Below, in pieces: positions 35,492 to 43,949 of a stretch of 51,756 nucleotides of DNA (within the stretch, counting starts at the first letter, position 1; every line of letters begins with the position of its first letter). The stretch lies in the NCBI GenBank assembly GCA_028687645.1, contig JAQTZQ010000006.1, positions 1-51,756 of the forward strand, read 5' to 3'. The translations under genes were made by a program, and so were the position numbers. The notes beneath the pieces were generated by a model, which saw only the letters and a list, made by a program, of their open reading frames with translations, was not told the origin of the DNA and did no database searches. The stretch comes from Rhodocyclaceae bacterium. GTDB taxonomy: Bacteria > Pseudomonadota > Gammaproteobacteria > Burkholderiales > Rhodocyclaceae.

Positions 35492-35528
35492 CCCGACCAA
35501 CAGGGGGCAAACGTCTCCCTGAGTCGGG
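35492..35528. terminator. inverted repeat between dps and the convergent hydrolase gene
   Basis: CCCGAC (35492-35497) and CAGGG (35501-35505) pair with CCCTG (35517-35521) and GTCGGG (35523-35528), forming a two-part stem. No clear T run follows on either strand, so it may act as a weak bidirectional terminator or as an mRNA-stabilising end. Confidence 0.4.
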
Positions 35529-35549
35529 CTGGTTTGGGTGAAGTCTGAG

Positions 35550-36797
35550 CTACTTGCCGATGGAACGCCCTATCGCCTGCCACACCTCTTCCAGCGTAGC
35601 CAGCACGGCAGGAGAGTTTTGACCGGGATGGGTAGCAAACAGAGCGACCACCATGCGTCGATCAAAATCCACAAAGAGACTGGTGCCGTGGGCGCCGATC
35701 AGGGCGACGCGATTGGATTTACCGCCCAGACGCACAAAACCATAACGTAACTCACTACCCTTGCTCAGCCCGTTGATCTCTGATGAGCGCGCTCCCGACG
35801 ATGCAGTTAACGCCTCAATAAACCAGGCGGGTATTTTTCCACGGTGACGGCTAGTGCGAGCCTCGACCAGTAGTTGCCCCAGTTTGGCAAAATCGCGCAA
35901 ACTGAGTGCCAACCCGGAAGCCAATGCTATCCCTTGCGGGTCACTCAGCCAAAGAACGGGATGCTCCGGTTGAGCCCGGGTCAGCAATTGTTCACAAAAC
36001 AATTGCGCAAGCGGCGTCGCGTTACTTTCCGTCAATGCCCAAGCCAGCAGATCATCCTCCGGCCTTGCACCAAACAGCGGCATTTCCGGTTTAACCAAGT
36101 CCGAATCCCAAAGCCCCGGCTGAGCAAGCCAGTCACGAATGCTGTTGCCTGACGGCTTCTCCGTCCAGCCTGCAGCCTGGCGCCAGAGGTCCAATTCTTC
36201 CGACGTCCAGGCGTGGCGTTTTTCGTCATCCAGCAAGCGCTGAACTGATACTTTCCGTAGGCCGGTGGAGGTCGTCAGGCTAGGTAGAAAACGAACAACA
36301 GATTTATCGGCAGCAAGCTTGCCCTGGCTGATACTCATGGCGCCAAGCAAGTTCAGCAACGGTCGTGTCGCCTCCTGCAACAACCTTGGCCTATCAGACA
36401 ACAAGCCATTGCGGTAGCGCTCAGTGACAATACGACCTTTGTGCAAAACAATAAGACCATCGACATAGAGACGGCTATCGAGCAAAAATCCAAGATCGCG
36501 CTGACTGCCATCAAGCGGATCAGTAATTGGGGTGGCGTCGAATTGCCTTTGGTTGGCAGCAAGCTCGGCCCGTTTAGCTTTAGTGCTTGGCAATAATCGC
36601 CAAGCCGGCATAAACATCTCGCTGGCCTGCAAACTGACACGCTGATTTTCAATGGCCAACCAGTTGCTCTTGTCGATCCACGGGCCCAATTTCTGTTCGC
36701 CGACCGCTATCTGTTCAAACTGGCAATTTTGCGTTGCCGCCACTGCACCAGCAGAAATCAACCAACCCAGTATAAGCACTGACAAGCGGCGGATCAT
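35550..36797 (-). CDS. beta-lactamase-fold serine hydrolase homologue, probably inactive
   Basis: A 415-residue exported protein (signal peptide MIRRLSVLILGWLISAGAVAA) of the class C beta-lactamase/esterase fold, closest in style to 6-aminohexanoate-dimer-hydrolase-like proteins. Recognisable blocks are LDSRLYVDGLIVLHKGRIVTERY, LAQPGLWDSD and GLALSLRDFAKLGQLLVEA. In active members a SxxK motif follows about 20 residues after the first block. Here that place reads QEATRPLLNLLGAMSISQGKL, so both the catalytic Ser and Lys appear replaced. It may be a non-catalytic binding protein. The start overlaps the YbdK-like gene by four bases, so it is the last gene of the cluster. Confidence 0.75.
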   Translation of the reverse strand: MIRRLSVLILGWLISAGAVAATQNCQFEQIAVGEQKLGPWIDKSNWLAIENQRVSLQASEMFMPAWRLLPSTKAKRAELAANQRQFDATPITDPLDGSQRDLGFLLDSRLYVDGLIVLHKGRIVTERYRNGLLSDRPRLLQEATRPLLNLLGAMSISQGKLAADKSVVRFLPSLTTSTGLRKVSVQRLLDDEKRHAWTSEELDLWRQAAGWTEKPSGNSIRDWLAQPGLWDSDLVKPEMPLFGARPEDDLLAWALTESNATPLAQLFCEQLLTRAQPEHPVLWLSDPQGIALASGLALSLRDFAKLGQLLVEARTSRHRGKIPAWFIEALTASSGARSSEINGLSKGSELRYGFVRLGGKSNRVALIGAHGTSLFVDFDRRMVVALFATHPGQNSPAVLATLEEVWQAIGRSIGK

Positions 36798-37951
36798 GAG
36801 TTTTTCTCCAAAAACGGATTGTCTTTGCGCCTCAGGCACGCGCTGGCTTGACGAACGACATCATTCAGATTCCCGTGCTGGCTCTGTTGAGTCCGCAGCC
36901 ATTTTGCATCCCCCGTGTTCTCGGCCACCATCCGTCGAAGTGGATTGAGCCAGTGTTCGCAACCCAAGGCACGAGCATCTTCAGCCAAATCCTCCAGCAA
37001 GCTGCCCAGGCTTTCCTTGAGCGGGATTTGGCACAAGGCCACCGGATCAGAAATCATTGCGTCGAGGCCATAACGACAGGCCTGGAATTTGTTGTAGCGC
37101 GCAACATGCGCCTGCTTGCCGGTCGCCAACGGCGGGCGGGTACGCAGCAGCCAGCGCGAAAGAGACTGCGCCAAAGCTGCGAGAGAACTTGCCTGTTCGA
37201 TGGAGAGAGGCGTGTCACAAACACGTATTTCAACGGTGCCAAATTCCGGCTTGGGGCGCACATCCCAATACAAATCCTTGATCCCCTGAGCAATGCCGCA
37301 AGCTTGCAGGAAGCCAAAATGCTCAACAAAATGCGCCCAACTATCCAGCGCTGGGCACTGACCGCTCAAAGGAAAGGCGGACACGGCATTGAGCCGGGCG
37401 GACTGATAAAAACTGTCGACCCCATCAACAAATGGCGAGGATGCGGACAAGGCAATAAAGGCCGGCACATAAACACCCAGCGCCTGGGTCAGCCAGATGG
37501 CATCATCGGCTGAGGTGCAGCCGACATGAATGTGCTGCCCGAAAACAGTAAATTGCTTGGCCAGATAACCGTAACGCTGATAAATCTGATCAAAGCGGTC
37601 ACCCGGGCAAATGCGCCTTTCCGGCCAATGGTGGAAGGGATGCGTACCGCCACCGCAGACCCCGATATTATTTCGCTCGCAATGGCTGAGCAGCGTATCC
37701 CGCAGACCACCAAGGTCGGCAGCGATGCCGTCCACGGTCAACCGTGGAAGTGTGCTGATTTCGATCATGCTCTCGGTAATTTCCAGCTTGATTTCACCGA
37801 AACGCTCATCGTAATTCAGCGCACCGATCAGGTCAGTCGCTCCTCGCGTCAAGTCAAAATCACGCTTGGAGACCAACTGAAGTTCGAGCTCAACGCCCAG
37901 AGATAAAGCAGCGCTATCCTTGAACGCCTCCAATGGCTTGTTGTGACTCAT
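36794..37951 (-). CDS. YbdK-type carboxylate-amine ligase (GCS2 family)
   Basis: The 385-residue protein belongs to glutamate-cysteine ligase family 2, which joins an amino-acid carboxylate to an amine with ATP. Family features are SLGVELELQLVS near the N-terminus, EIKLEITESMIEIST, CGGGTHPFHHW, FGQHIHVGC and PEFGTVEIRVCDTPLS. E. coli YbdK has only weak glutamate-cysteine ligase activity, and the true substrates of the family vary. GGAGG lies just before ATG 37951. The gene overlaps the Kef-type antiporter upstream and the hydrolase downstream by four bases each, so the three are translationally coupled. Confidence 0.9.
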   Translation of the reverse strand: MSHNKPLEAFKDSAALSLGVELELQLVSKRDFDLTRGATDLIGALNYDERFGEIKLEITESMIEISTLPRLTVDGIAADLGGLRDTLLSHCERNNIGVCGGGTHPFHHWPERRICPGDRFDQIYQRYGYLAKQFTVFGQHIHVGCTSADDAIWLTQALGVYVPAFIALSASSPFVDGVDSFYQSARLNAVSAFPLSGQCPALDSWAHFVEHFGFLQACGIAQGIKDLYWDVRPKPEFGTVEIRVCDTPLSIEQASSLAALAQSLSRWLLRTRPPLATGKQAHVARYNKFQACRYGLDAMISDPVALCQIPLKESLGSLLEDLAEDARALGCEHWLNPLRRMVAENTGDAKWLRTQQSQHGNLNDVVRQASACLRRKDNPFLEKNS

Positions 37952-39222
37952 CCGATTCCTCCACGACCATGATCTCCCGCCTCGCATTCGCCTGATGTAC
38001 GCAAGGCTAAACGACACAAGGCCGGGCCCAGCAACTCCATCATGGCCGCTGCAAACAAGGGCAAAGTCAGGGCCGAGCGCCCGACTTCCGGATACAAACT
38101 GGCAATTTCGTAGGCCATAAAAACCGCCGTTGCCGAGAGCGGCTGAATCCCCATGCCGACCAGCAGGCGTTTGGGCAAGGGCAAACTGCCACCCGACCAG
38201 GCCAAGGCGCCTGTTTTGGCAATGGCACGTACCAGTAACAGTCCGAGCGCCTGGATTCCGGCCAGCCAGGTGAACTCATGCCAGGGCAAGGAAGCGCCAA
38301 CGATGACAAAAAGAATGATGGCAAGCAGCCAATGCCCCTCGGGCAACGCGGTGTAACGCAAAGTCTGACGTGAATCACGCGCAGCCAGCAAAACACCCAT
38401 CAAGAACAAGGTCAAAAACACCGGCACCGCCAACATGCGCGCAACACCCACCGCCAGCAGGGCACAGGCGACCAGCACAAACACCTGAGCCAGTGAGCGC
38501 TTGGGCAGGCTGCGGGCAATACCAAGCGCCAGCCAGGTGCCAAGGCCGCCGACCAGCAAAGCACCCACGAACACCCAAAGCGGATGCACCAGCGCATTCA
38601 GCCAGTCCTCACTGAGTTCAGCGTGAACAATCCCCAGCACCAGGGCAAAAGCGACGAAGGAAGCGGCGGAGCCAATCGCCGTGTGGAGGATGATGCGCTC
38701 CGTCACCTGCCCCTGCGCCCTCGCCTCCTCCACCGTCAGCAAAACCACAGCCGGGGCTGAGGCCATGGTCACCGCTGCGGTGGCGGCGGCCCAGGCGGGC
38801 GTCAGGCCGACCAGCCAGAGGGCAAAGCCAAAAATCAGCGCGAACGACAGCGTGATGTCAGCCAGGGTGCTACGTAACAACTCCGGGTTACGACGCAGCC
38901 AACTCAAATCGAGACGCCGCCCGACTTCCATCATCAGCAAGCCCAGCGCCGCATCGGCGATCGGGCGCGCTTGAGCCAGTGCCTCAACATTGATCCAGCC
39001 AAGCAAAGAGGGGCCAAAAAGGATGCCCGCCAGTACATAACCAATCACCTTCGGCCATCTGGCATGGGCGTGTAACCATTCGCCAATCAGCAGGCCGACG
39101 ACCAGCAACAGACTGAACAGAGCCAGCGAATCAATCTGCTCCGGAAATGGTGGCAGAAAGAATAAGCGCTCAAGCAACGATTCCCAGAGCTGGCGTGGCA
39201 GTCCGAGCAAGTTCTCAAGCAT
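37948..39222 (-). CDS. Kef-type cation/proton antiporter (CPA2), membrane domain only
   Basis: A 424-residue polytopic protein with about 11-12 spans and the CPA2 features VIGYVLAGILFGPSLLG, LGLLMMEVGRRLDLSWLRRN and ATAAVTMASAPAVVLLTVEEA. It resembles KefB/KefC but stops after the membrane domain and has no C-terminal RCK (TrkA-N) nucleotide-binding domain. I chose ATG 39222; upstream ATGs at 39243 and 39246 are possible. It overlaps the DapB-like gene by eight bases and the ligase by four. KefB/KefC are gated by glutathione, so coupling of a Kef-type gene to a GCS2-family ligase is noteworthy. Confidence 0.88.
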   Translation of the reverse strand: MLENLLGLPRQLWESLLERLFFLPPFPEQIDSLALFSLLLVVGLLIGEWLHAHARWPKVIGYVLAGILFGPSLLGWINVEALAQARPIADAALGLLMMEVGRRLDLSWLRRNPELLRSTLADITLSFALIFGFALWLVGLTPAWAAATAAVTMASAPAVVLLTVEEARAQGQVTERIILHTAIGSAASFVAFALVLGIVHAELSEDWLNALVHPLWVFVGALLVGGLGTWLALGIARSLPKRSLAQVFVLVACALLAVGVARMLAVPVFLTLFLMGVLLAARDSRQTLRYTALPEGHWLLAIILFVIVGASLPWHEFTWLAGIQALGLLLVRAIAKTGALAWSGGSLPLPKRLLVGMGIQPLSATAVFMAYEIASLYPEVGRSALTLPLFAAAMMELLGPALCRLALRTSGECEAGDHGRGGIG

Positions 39223-39970
39223 AGGCGGCAGATACTTCCCCATCATTTTGAAGTTCACGACGAAGCATATCGAGCAGCAGTTCTTCGTAAGTATAAAAAC
39301 CTGTCGATCTGGTCGCCAACAGCGTTAATGCGAAAGCAGCGCCGGTGCCAAATGCCTCACGGCGTATCGAGTCATGAATCAAGCGCACGGTTTGGTGCGG
39401 GAAGCCGAAAATAACCTCATGATGACCAATGATCCCGCCTAATCGCAGTGAGGTAATTTCGTCCTCGTCGACACTCAGTGTCTCAGCGATACGCTTGGCA
39501 GTGCCCGACACTTCGCTCTTGTCGCGAAAATGTTGCTCGACGATGCCAACATCAGCAAACGGGGCGATTCGGCGCAAAAGGCGAGCAGCAAGCATCAAAA
39601 AATTGATGCCCAATGTAATGTTGGGCGAATTCATGACCCGAATATCCTCGCCCAGTGTCTGCATGTAAGACAGTGTGGAAGGCGGGTAGCAGGAAATGGC
39701 GCTGACCAGCATCAGTTTATGCTTGCGCAGCGCTTCGCCGTATTCCAGAACAGCCTCGCTGTCGGAGAAGTCCACCACAGCATCGACCGGGTGCTGCGCC
39801 AGCCAGTCGGAAAATGTCGTCTTGTCGAGACGAGTGACAGGGATTTCTGTTGCTGTCGGTTTGTTCGAGCGTCGCGCTATCCAGCACAACTCAAAACGCT
39901 CATCCTGCACAAGTACGTCGGCCACCGCCTTGCCCGCCTTGCCATAACCAACCAGTCCAACTCTTATCAT
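39215..39970 (-). CDS. DapB-like reductase
   Basis: A 251-residue Rossmann-fold protein resembling dihydrodipicolinate reductase. It has GYGKAGKAVADVL in place of the usual DapB GxxGRMG, MNSPNITLGINFL, and EQHFRDKSEVSGTAKRIAE. The last aligns with the DapB catalytic segment: the His and Lys corresponding to E. coli His159 and Lys163 are kept, but the second His is Phe and Pro before SGTA is Val. Near the end is LGGIIGHHEVIFGFPHQTVRLIHDSIRREAFGTGAAFA. These changes suggest a DapB relative with another substrate rather than the lysine-pathway enzyme. The ATG at 39970 is preferred to a GTG six bases upstream because AAAGGAG lies at ideal distance from it. Confidence 0.8.
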   Translation of the reverse strand: MIRVGLVGYGKAGKAVADVLVQDERFELCWIARRSNKPTATEIPVTRLDKTTFSDWLAQHPVDAVVDFSDSEAVLEYGEALRKHKLMLVSAISCYPPSTLSYMQTLGEDIRVMNSPNITLGINFLMLAARLLRRIAPFADVGIVEQHFRDKSEVSGTAKRIAETLSVDEDEITSLRLGGIIGHHEVIFGFPHQTVRLIHDSIRREAFGTGAAFALTLLATRSTGFYTYEELLLDMLRRELQNDGEVSAAYA

Positions 39971-40102
39971 ACTCACTCCTTTTGTTGCAGATTTGAACCC
40001 GATAATTCGATATCGACCTCATGTGTTTGGCCGAGTTGTTCGGCCTGATTAAGCAAGCGCCCATTCAAACCAGAGTGAACGCACCAGACAAAAAGACGCA
40101 GT

Positions 40103-40885
40103 CTACCAACGACGGCTTTTGGCAGAATTCAGGAATTCATCAAGCATTGGATTGCAGTTCAACAAATCCGGGCTGCCGGGTGGGTGAAACTCGGGATGCC
40201 ACTGCAGACCCAGAACATAAGGTTTGCCCTCAAGGCGCACAGCTTCAATCAAGCCGTCTTCAGTGCTGCGCGCCTCGACGCGCAAGCCTTTGCCCAGGGC
40301 CTTGATGGCCTGGTGATGAATCGAAATGACCCGACCACCAGCAGAGTCGGGATACAGCTTACCCAGTCCACTACCCGCCTCCCAGGTGATCGCGTGCGCG
40401 TGGCGGTCGTAATCCTCATGAAGATGGATTTCCGGCCCGTCATATTGTGTGGCAATGTCCTGATACAAGGTTCCACCAAGCGCAACATTGATCAGTTGGG
40501 CGCCCCGGCAAATACCCAGCACCGGTCTGCCTGCCTCCATGAATTCATGCAGCAATTCCATTTCATAAGCATCGCGCAGGCGATCCCCGGCCCATTCATC
40601 GCGTAGCGCCAACTCGCCATAGGATTGCGGGCTGACATCGGCGCCCCCCTGCAACACCAAACCGTCGAGATACTGCGGGTAATCGGAAAGACGAATGCTG
40701 CTGCGGTGCACCATGCCGTCACCACTAACGGATGGAATCATGAAAACCATCACCTCCCGCGACATCACCCAATGCGCTACCGACTGCTCCAGATACTGCA
40801 GGGATTTTGACTGGATGCCGACAGCCCCAGGTTGCGGATGGTAAATACGCGCCGAAAGACCAATCCGTAAAGGACGCTTACTCAT
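40103..40885 (-). CDS. class I amidotransferase-fold hydrolase (peptidase C26, PuuD-like)
   Basis: Family of gamma-glutamyl-gamma-aminobutyrate hydrolases and gamma-glutamyl hydrolases. The 260-residue protein has GLVLQGGADVSPQSYGE, the nucleophile Cys in VLGICRGAQLINVALGGTLYQDI, the conserved INVAL-GG-LYQD block, and the catalytic His and Glu in GLQWHPEFHP. It would cleave a gamma-glutamyl amide. It is the first gene of the minus-strand cluster; 132 bases separate it from the DapB-like gene, so a separate promoter there cannot be excluded. Presence of a gamma-glutamyl hydrolase together with a GCS2-family ligase suggests that both act on one gamma-glutamyl compound; this is inference. Confidence 0.9.
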   Translation of the reverse strand: MSKRPLRIGLSARIYHPQPGAVGIQSKSLQYLEQSVAHWVMSREVMVFMIPSVSGDGMVHRSSIRLSDYPQYLDGLVLQGGADVSPQSYGELALRDEWAGDRLRDAYEMELLHEFMEAGRPVLGICRGAQLINVALGGTLYQDIATQYDGPEIHLHEDYDRHAHAITWEAGSGLGKLYPDSAGGRVISIHHQAIKALGKGLRVEARSTEDGLIEAVRLEGKPYVLGLQWHPEFHPPGSPDLLNCNPMLDEFLNSAKSRRW

Positions 40886-41265
40886 GGATTACCTCCAGTA
40901 TTTTCTGTGGACGCTACAAACCGGCTCAAAAGCGGCATCGAGACGATGTCTACCCAGCAAATCGACCACCTGCAATCAAAAATGCCGCCGGACGACCGCC
41001 AAAAAAATACACGATTTCCAGTGTGGCGCCGGCAAGACAAAAAGGTAATCACCCAAAAACGGCAATGCTGACCCTGCAGCGGAATGGATTACACGAGTGA
41101 ACAATGTAAATTCAGCCCCAAATAAGTGCAACCCTTAATTTTTTTGATCCGCACTGGCCCTTGGCGCCCGGCAACAATTTTGTGCATGTGCCGGCGCAAC
41201 ACATCAGGGCATTCCCGAATACGAGGCAAATGACAGATCAGCAATGCCTGCGCGGGATAGCGCAC

Positions 41266-41290
41266 AAAGAAAACCCACCGTGAGGTGGGC
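41266..41290 (-). terminator. second of two tandem minus-strand terminators
   Basis: CCCACC (41274-41279), GTGA, GGTGGG (41284-41289) is a perfect stem-loop. On the minus strand it is followed by TTTTCTTT. Confidence 0.75.
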
Positions 41291-41313
41291 TAAAAAATGG
41301 CTTTTCCAGCCAT
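41291..41313 (-). terminator. first of two tandem minus-strand terminators
   Basis: ATGGCT (41297-41302) pairs perfectly with AGCCAT (41308-41313) over a five-base loop. On the minus strand the stem is followed by TTTTT. It ends transcription coming from the exonuclease gene or from a small RNA in the gap. Confidence 0.75.
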
Positions 41314-41439
41314 GCAGCAATCCAAGGCAAACATATTTGCACTTGAGAAGCGACGCTAGGTTAGCAGGCTGCCAATTAATAATTAGTCACAGCGAGATCA
41401 AGATTTAATCAAGACGACAGCGTTTAGCGGAATCGCCCA

Positions 41440-42078
41440 CTAACCCTTGAAGGGACGCAGCCAGTTCTCGGCATTTTGGTTGCGCATCAAGTCTGCCAAA
41501 GTGGTAATCCCTGCTTCATCAGCATAGGCGAGCAAGGCTTGAAGCAGTTGCGCCATGGCAAAGACGTCGTACACCGCATCATGCTCATGGCGGCCGCAAG
41601 TCTTCATTTTTGCCAGCCAATGCGCTAGCGAGGTTGCAGAACCGGCGTCGTTGCCGACAACAGCGGCAACAGCTGATAAGTCCAGCCAATGGCCAGAAGG
41701 TGCAGGCAAGCAATAGTCTGCCGTCGACTTCTCCAGCATGTGCCGGACAAAAACCGGGTTAATGGTCACCACTATGCAACGGCTCATCTGATCGATGATG
41801 GCCTGATAAGTGGCCAGACTTTCGCCGGTTAGTGCCGGATCAGATCCTGTCGATTCTGCCGATTGGGAAAAATGACAGTAACGAAGCTCATCAAGGCTAA
41901 AGGCCCCCTCCAGCAAGGGCAGTGCCGCCAAGCCGATGACCTTGTCAGTCTCGGCATCCGTCCCCGTCAGTTCAACATCAAGCAGCAGGAACTCCAACTC
42001 ACTCAACATCCGCTCATCAGAAAAATCACCCGCGTTACCCAGGGCAAATTTCCGCCGTATCCAGGTGCTCAGACTCAT
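41440..42078 (-). CDS. DnaQ-fold 3'-5' exonuclease-like protein
   Basis: A 212-residue protein of the DEDD exonuclease superfamily. The first acidic motif is LLLDVELTGTD (Asp-x-Glu), and the last is HDAVYDVFAMAQLL (His-Asp with a following Asp), as in the DEDDh subgroup. The middle motif is less clear. It overlaps the cNMP/CBS/DUF294 gene by four bases. The same pair is found next to sodium:solute symporters of the acetate-permease group in many betaproteobacteria, so a role in signalling or nucleotide turnover linked to the symporter is more likely than DNA repair. That is inference from context. Confidence 0.85.
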   Translation of the reverse strand: MSLSTWIRRKFALGNAGDFSDERMLSELEFLLLDVELTGTDAETDKVIGLAALPLLEGAFSLDELRYCHFSQSAESTGSDPALTGESLATYQAIIDQMSRCIVVTINPVFVRHMLEKSTADYCLPAPSGHWLDLSAVAAVVGNDAGSATSLAHWLAKMKTCGRHEHDAVYDVFAMAQLLQALLAYADEAGITTLADLMRNQNAENWLRPFKG

Positions 42079-43949
42079 CGCTTGTAATCCATCTTGAGGC
42101 GCTCCTGCAATGAGCTCGCCTGACGGAATGATTCGCGCAGAATTCGTTGCTGCAGTTCATCCAGTGCATAAGGGTCAAGACAATTGGCGTCACCGCTGTC
42201 CTGGAGCGATGCCAACTGACGTTGCAGGCGCAAGGTCTGAACATGGCGAAATGCGGCAATATCACCCTGGATGGCACTGACAGAGCGCTTGATACGCTGC
42301 CCGACCAAGGCTAAACGCTGCTCGGTATTGACCGCCTTGACGCCACAATGCAAGGCATAAATCCGGGCAATATCAACGAACAGGCGTGTGCCTTGCGTTT
42401 TAACGTCAATTTTGCCGTTGACCGTAGCAAAGCGCCCAAGACGACCCACAGGCGGCCCCACCTGCAAAGCATTGACGGCCAGCAAATGAATGAAGATGGA
42501 ATTTTTTTTGGCCTCTTCCAGAAGATGATCGCGCATTTCTTCGGCAAATTGCGTTTCGCCAAAGATGGGTCGAAAATCAAAAAATATCGTGGAGTTGAGT
42601 ATGGCTGTCGGCGTCGTCGCCCTGACCCATGATGAAAACCGTGCCTTCCACTCACTCAGGGAAAGACACCACTCCGGGTTGCTGGCCATGATCTTTCCCT
42701 TGCAGCGCTCAAACCCGCAGTCATGCAAGGCGTCGTTCATTTCCCGCGCCAGATCAAGAAACTCCTCCCGGAGACCTTCCAGGTCTTGCCCAGGCTTTGC
42801 CAGAAAAACGATTCCGTTATCCTGATCAGTCACAAAGCCCTGCTCTTCACGGCCTTCCGAACCAAAGGCCAGCCAGCAAAAGGGCGTAGCAAGCGACCGC
42901 TTCGCCAGCACCAAGGCCAACAGGCGTTTGGTAATGCGATCATTGATTGACGACGTCAGCCGCAAGAACTGATTAACGTCCATGCCCTGGCTGAACACTC
43001 GCTCACCAAAATCCCGTGCCTTGATGGCCAATTGCACCAGATCCGCGACCGACTCAGCATCATCAATGGTCGTAAAAACATGGGAAATCCCCTGCTGCTG
43101 CGCCTGGAACAAATCGCGCTCGGAAACAATGCCCGCCAGCCCTCCTTCGGAATCTTTCAGCAACAAATGACGATATTTTCCCTCAGCCATTTCAACGACT
43201 GCACCGAAAACCGAGATGGAATCCTCGACGGCAACAGGCTTACCGGTCATCACGGCAGAAACAGGCGCGGTAAATGGCAAGCACTGGGCAATGCCCCGGC
43301 GCACCAGATCGGTGGCTGTCACGATACCGGCAACGGCGTCCGGTGTACCAATCAGCACCGAACCAATTTTCCGCTCCGCCATCAATGCCGCAACTTCTTG
43401 CAGAGACTGCTCGGCAGAGATATAAGCCACATTGGTTGCAGCAATGGATTTGGCAGGCATGGCCAACGCCTGATCCGCTAGCTGCCGGCTATGCACCAAT
43501 TCGAGCATCGACTGCTGGATTACCTGCCGCTGCATTTGCAAGGCCTCCGCCAACCAGCGTAAAAAGGGGACTTCAGCGAGCCAGGCATCAATCGCATCGC
43601 GCTCAAACTGCCACAGGTAACAATCTTCCTCGGCGACATAGGCATAGCCAAAATCGCCATCCGAGAGCACCGCCTCAACCGGAAAGACAGCACCGAGACT
43701 TAACAGCCGCGATGGCTCGCTAACACCGATGCGCCCATTGCGCGAGACGCTGCCTTGCCGAACGATCCAGAAAGCACGATCCCGCAGGGCGATTTCCGGG
43801 TGAAAGATGCGGCTCCCTTGCCGGTGGAATACCACTTTGCCCATCTGCAGCAACGCTCGCAAGCGACTTTGCTCAATACGGCTAAAGGGCAGCTCGGAAG
43901 CGAGCAACTCAAGTTCACCATCCAAAATAGACTCAACATTCGAATTCAA
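42075..43949 (-). CDS. cNMP-binding/CBS/DUF294 nucleotidyltransferase-like protein
   Basis: A 624-residue multidomain protein with four parts in order. A cyclic-nucleotide-binding-like domain (about 15-140) is followed by two CBS domains (about 160-290, with IGSVLIGTPDAVAGIVTATDLVRRG and HLLLKDSEGGLAGIVSERDLF). The DUF294 nucleotidyltransferase domain (about 330-470) has the active-site pattern GSEGREEQGFVTDQDNGI, and a DUF294 C-terminal substrate-like domain completes it. The fold resembles the uridylyltransferase GlnD, which modifies a regulatory protein. It lies divergent from the DUF4212/symporter genes and is coupled to the exonuclease. A one-mismatch copy of the repeated 12-mer is at 42417-42428. 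Confidence 0.92.
   Translation of the reverse strand: MNSNVESILDGELELLASELPFSRIEQSRLRALLQMGKVVFHRQGSRIFHPEIALRDRAFWIVRQGSVSRNGRIGVSEPSRLLSLGAVFPVEAVLSDGDFGYAYVAEEDCYLWQFERDAIDAWLAEVPFLRWLAEALQMQRQVIQQSMLELVHSRQLADQALAMPAKSIAATNVAYISAEQSLQEVAALMAERKIGSVLIGTPDAVAGIVTATDLVRRGIAQCLPFTAPVSAVMTGKPVAVEDSISVFGAVVEMAEGKYRHLLLKDSEGGLAGIVSERDLFQAQQQGISHVFTTIDDAESVADLVQLAIKARDFGERVFSQGMDVNQFLRLTSSINDRITKRLLALVLAKRSLATPFCWLAFGSEGREEQGFVTDQDNGIVFLAKPGQDLEGLREEFLDLAREMNDALHDCGFERCKGKIMASNPEWCLSLSEWKARFSSWVRATTPTAILNSTIFFDFRPIFGETQFAEEMRDHLLEEAKKNSIFIHLLAVNALQVGPPVGRLGRFATVNGKIDVKTQGTRLFVDIARIYALHCGVKAVNTEQRLALVGQRIKRSVSAIQGDIAAFRHVQTLRLQRQLASLQDSGDANCLDPYALDELQQRILRESFRQASSLQERLKMDYKR
42417..42428 (+). repeat. 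variant of the dispersed 12-mer (one mismatch)
   Basis: GTTGACCGTAGC, one base different from the exact 12-mer, preceded by TTTTGCC. It lies in the DUF294 gene, antisense, where it encodes Ala-Thr-Val-Asn. Confidence 0.5.

Larger units (their letters stand above)
40886..41439. other. 554-base spacer between the amidotransferase-fold and exonuclease genes
   Basis: No gene is recognised here. On the minus strand TTGCAC (41131-41126) and TACATT (41108-41103) lie 17 bases apart and could be a promoter for the amidotransferase-fold gene some 220 bases downstream, but only three of six -35 bases fit. Two intrinsic terminators reading on the minus strand lie at 41291-41313 and 41266-41290 (listed separately). 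The 126 bases between the exonuclease stop and the first terminator hold no open frame worth calling. Confidence 0.5.

Noticed and set aside
37735..37748. Inverted sequence ACGGTCAACCGT in the YbdK-like gene
   Set aside because: It shares only the core GGTTGACCGT with the 12-mer and lacks the AAC end; not counted as a copy.
41182..41203. NtrC-like inverted repeat TTGTGC...GCGCAA upstream of the PuuD-like hydrolase
   Set aside because: Arms match only five of six bases and the spacer does not fit the NtrC consensus; no sigma-54 promoter is nearby.
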